DNA of 7,435 nucleotides from Candidatus Aenigmatarchaeota archaeon (lineage in GTDB: Archaea; Aenigmatarchaeota; Aenigmatarchaeia; QMZS01), in assembly GCA_003663355.1 (NCBI GenBank), contig QMZV01000037.1, forward strand, positions 1-7,435, given 5' to 3'. Below the pieces are notes generated by a model. That model saw nothing but the letters and a program-made list of their open reading frames with translations. It was not told the origin of the DNA and made no database searches. The position numbers and the translations under genes were made by a program. This document shows, piece after piece, positions 6,089 through 7,435 of this stretch (positions are counted from its first letter, which is position 1; each line of letters opens with the position of its first letter).

Positions 6089-6141
6089 TATGAGCGCAGC
6101 GCCTTAGCCGCTAGGCCACCCCGACATAAATTTATAAAAAT

Positions 6142-6156
6142 AATGTTTTAAACATT
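6142..6156. promoter_or_regulatory. tRNA promoter TATA box inside a 15-bp palindrome
   Basis: AATGTTT and AAACATT (6142-6148, 6150-6156) form a perfect inverted repeat around T6149. Within it, the minus strand reads TTTAAAA (6152-6146), centred 24 nt upstream of tRNA G1, the expected archaeal TATA distance. As no other good promoter lies before pcm outside the tRNA intron, this could drive the whole tRNA-pcm-Zn-ribbon-ef1b cluster. Symmetry around a TATA box could also mark a repressor site, or a weak hairpin plus T5 (6140-6136) terminating the upstream glycosyltransferase. Confidence 0.45.
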
Positions 6157-6166
6157 TGCAGATTAT

Positions 6167-7435
6167 TTACAAAGAAGCAACTTCTTCATATAATTTTTCA
6201 TAGTCTATTATTCTATTTTCCCAAGAATAATTTTTTTCAGCAAATTCTCTTGCATTTCGTCCCCACTCTTCTTTGTTACTCTCAACTTTTTCCATACCCC
6301 TTAATATAGATTCTATGTTGTTAGGATCTACATGTACTCCAGTACATCCTTCTTTTACATTTTTCTTTAATCCTCCAACATTACCTACAACCACAGGTTT
6401 TCCACAAGCCTCTGATTGAACAGCCATTAATCCAAAAGCTTCTACTTTTGATGGATAAACAGCAAAACTGGAATTTTGGTTTAGTGCAACAATATCTGAA
6501 TATGTATTTGGGTCAGCTAAACTTATTTTCTCTTTTACTTTATCAGGAAGATCTTTTATTATTTGTACCAATTCTGGATATTCATAACCATCAAAACCAG
6601 CCATTAACAAACTATATTCTGGATTTCCACGACTAAACAGATTAAAAGCTTCTATCAACTCTTTAGCCCCTTTTTCTCTAACATATCTTCCACACCAAAA
6701 TATATAGGGCTCCTTTATCTTAAATCTTTGTAAATATTCACGATTTTTAATTTTTTCTTCTTCTGTTGGCGGTCTGAATTTATTTGTATCAATAGCATTT
6801 TCTATAACAATAATTTTTTTTGGAGAGATTTTGTAAGCATTTATAATACTGTCTTTTGATTCTTCTGACACAACTACAACTTTGTCTGCCCTTTCACATG
6901 ACTCTTTTTCATACAAAAGTCTCCAATCTTGAATATCTCCTGTTTTAAATAACTTTTTATAGTCAATCCTTTCTACAGAAATATGAGTCTGGAAGATATA
7001 GGGGAGTCTTTGCTGTTGAAGTTCTATGCCTAGAGGACCACTAAACCAATCATGCATATGTGCTATTATATTTTGTCCATCAGATTTCTCAATAATTTTT
7101 GGTATTTTCTTCTTTAATGCTATAAACTTGGAATCAAAAGAATTTGCTGCGAACTGATCTATAGGCCCACAATATGGTTTATAAACATATTCATATTCTT
7201 CTCCTGCTTCAAAATGTCTGCATGGAATTCCATACACGGTTAAGTTATCTTTTAGTTTGTATTCCACTTCATTATTTCCTATTGATTCTGCCAAAACATA
7301 AACTTTAATATTTTCTGGAAGATATTTAGAAATCCCTTCAACAACATCATCAAGACCACCGGAATAAACAACATCATTTAAATTCGGATAACCTAATGAA
7401 CCCATTATAACTGTCAAATCATACCTATCTTCAGG
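6167..7435 (-). CDS. GT-B glycosyltransferase, glycogen-synthase/GT4-like; N-terminus open to window edge
   Basis: Transfers a sugar from a nucleotide-sugar donor with retention; the acceptor is unknown. Candidates are a storage glucan, a glycolipid or a surface glycan. Numbered from the TTG at 7417 (416 aa): the glycine-rich acceptor loop YSGGLDDVVEG (18-28), HMHDWFSGPLG (120-130) like the H-x-HDW of glycogen synthases, FQTH (142-145), VSEESKD (183-189), VIENAID (204-210), the donor-phosphate loop GRYVREKGAKELIEAF (243-258), and EAFGLMAVQSEACGKPVV (326-343), the EX7E region. At its ninth position Gln334 replaces the usual second Glu. The frame stays open from 7417 to the window end, and starting at the ATG at 7405 would cut the first beta strand, so the true start is either TTG 7417 or outside the window. 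It is soluble, with no membrane segment. It is the gene just upstream of the tRNA, with a 41-bp gap. Confidence 0.85.
   Translation of the reverse strand, partial: PEDRYDLTVIMGSLGYPNLNDVVYSGGLDDVVEGISKYLPENIKVYVLAESIGNNEVEYKLKDNLTVYGIPCRHFEAGEEYEYVYKPYCGPIDQFAANSFDSKFIALKKKIPKIIEKSDGQNIIAHMHDWFSGPLGIELQQQRLPYIFQTHISVERIDYKKLFKTGDIQDWRLLYEKESCERADKVVVVSEESKDSIINAYKISPKKIIVIENAIDTNKFRPPTEEEKIKNREYLQRFKIKEPYIFWCGRYVREKGAKELIEAFNLFSRGNPEYSLLMAGFDGYEYPELVQIIKDLPDKVKEKISLADPNTYSDIVALNQNSSFAVYPSKVEAFGLMAVQSEACGKPVVVGNVGGLKKNVKEGCTGVHVDPNNIESILRGMEKVESNKEEWGRNAREFAEKNYSWENRIIDYEKLYEEVASL

Larger units (their letters stand above)
5923..6125 (-). tRNA. tRNA-Met(CAU), elongator type, with two putative introns
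   Basis: Exons are 6125-6089 (37 nt), 5982-5967 (16 nt) and 5942-5923 (20 nt), joining to a 73-nt class I tRNA. Acceptor GTCGGGG/CCCCGAC pairs 7 of 7, with discriminator A73 and CCA not encoded. The D-stem GCCT/AGGC pairs 4 of 4, with G18G19 in the loop. The anticodon stem CTGCG/CGCAG pairs 5 of 5, with loop CTCATAA: U33, anticodon CAU at 6092-6090, A37. The variable loop is AGATC, with G15-C48 possible. T-stem GGGGG/CCCTC pairs with one G-U, and the loop is TTCAAAT. G1-C72 argues against an archaeal initiator, which has A1-U72; elongator Met is preferred, and a lysidine/agmatidine-type tRNA-Ile(CAU) cannot be fully excluded. It lies 8 nt before pcm. Confidence 0.85.

Noticed and set aside
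5923..6125. Initiator tRNA-Met
   Set aside because: The acceptor begins G1-C72, not A1-U72, and the anticodon stem lacks the GGG/CCC run of initiators.
6448..6636. Plus-strand open frame of 62 codons
   Set aside because: Antisense shadow of the glycosyltransferase.

Overview
The window looks archaeal, most likely from a small-genome DPANN-type lineage (Woesearchaeota/Pacearchaeota-like). The signs are very AT-rich DNA, an archaeal EF-1beta paired with its usual four-CxxC Zn-ribbon partner, TATA-type promoters with very short leaders, T-run terminators and a tRNA gene interrupted by introns. The exact lineage is inference; there is no rRNA or phylogenetic marker long enough to settle it by eye.

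Layout. Bases 1-1446 (minus) hold the first 482 residues of an AMP-forming acetyl-CoA synthetase whose C-terminal domain lies beyond the window start. A 76-residue orphan gene (1494-1724, minus) follows, with a T-rich terminator between it and the synthetase. A 69-bp divergent promoter region separates it from a very large unknown membrane/surface protein (1794-4859, plus, 1021 aa). That protein looks modular: a prepilin-like N-terminal membrane anchor, a Lys-rich helical section with no Cys and no N-glycosylation sequons, and a Cys- and sequon-rich half that is probably extracellular. It ends 8 bp from a convergent minus-strand cluster.

The minus-strand cluster, read from 6125 down to 4868, is tRNA-Met(CAU), pcm (protein-L-isoaspartate methyltransferase), a 54-aa Zn-ribbon protein and aEF-1beta. 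The tRNA is split by two putative introns: 106 nt at the canonical 37/38 site and 24 nt at 53/54, between T-stem and T-loop. The longest pcm reading frame runs back into this tRNA, so the real pcm start is almost certainly the ATG 8 nt after the tRNA 3' end. The four genes are packed tightly enough to be one transcript; tRNA 3' processing would then leave a near-leaderless pcm mRNA. The theme is protein synthesis and protein repair.

Upstream of the tRNA, 6167 to the window edge (minus) holds a GT-B glycosyltransferase of the glycogen-synthase/GT4-like type. Its frame is open to the window end, and Gln replaces the second Glu of the EX7E motif. No stretch over 300 bp lacks a gene. I see no CRISPR array, IS element or integrase.
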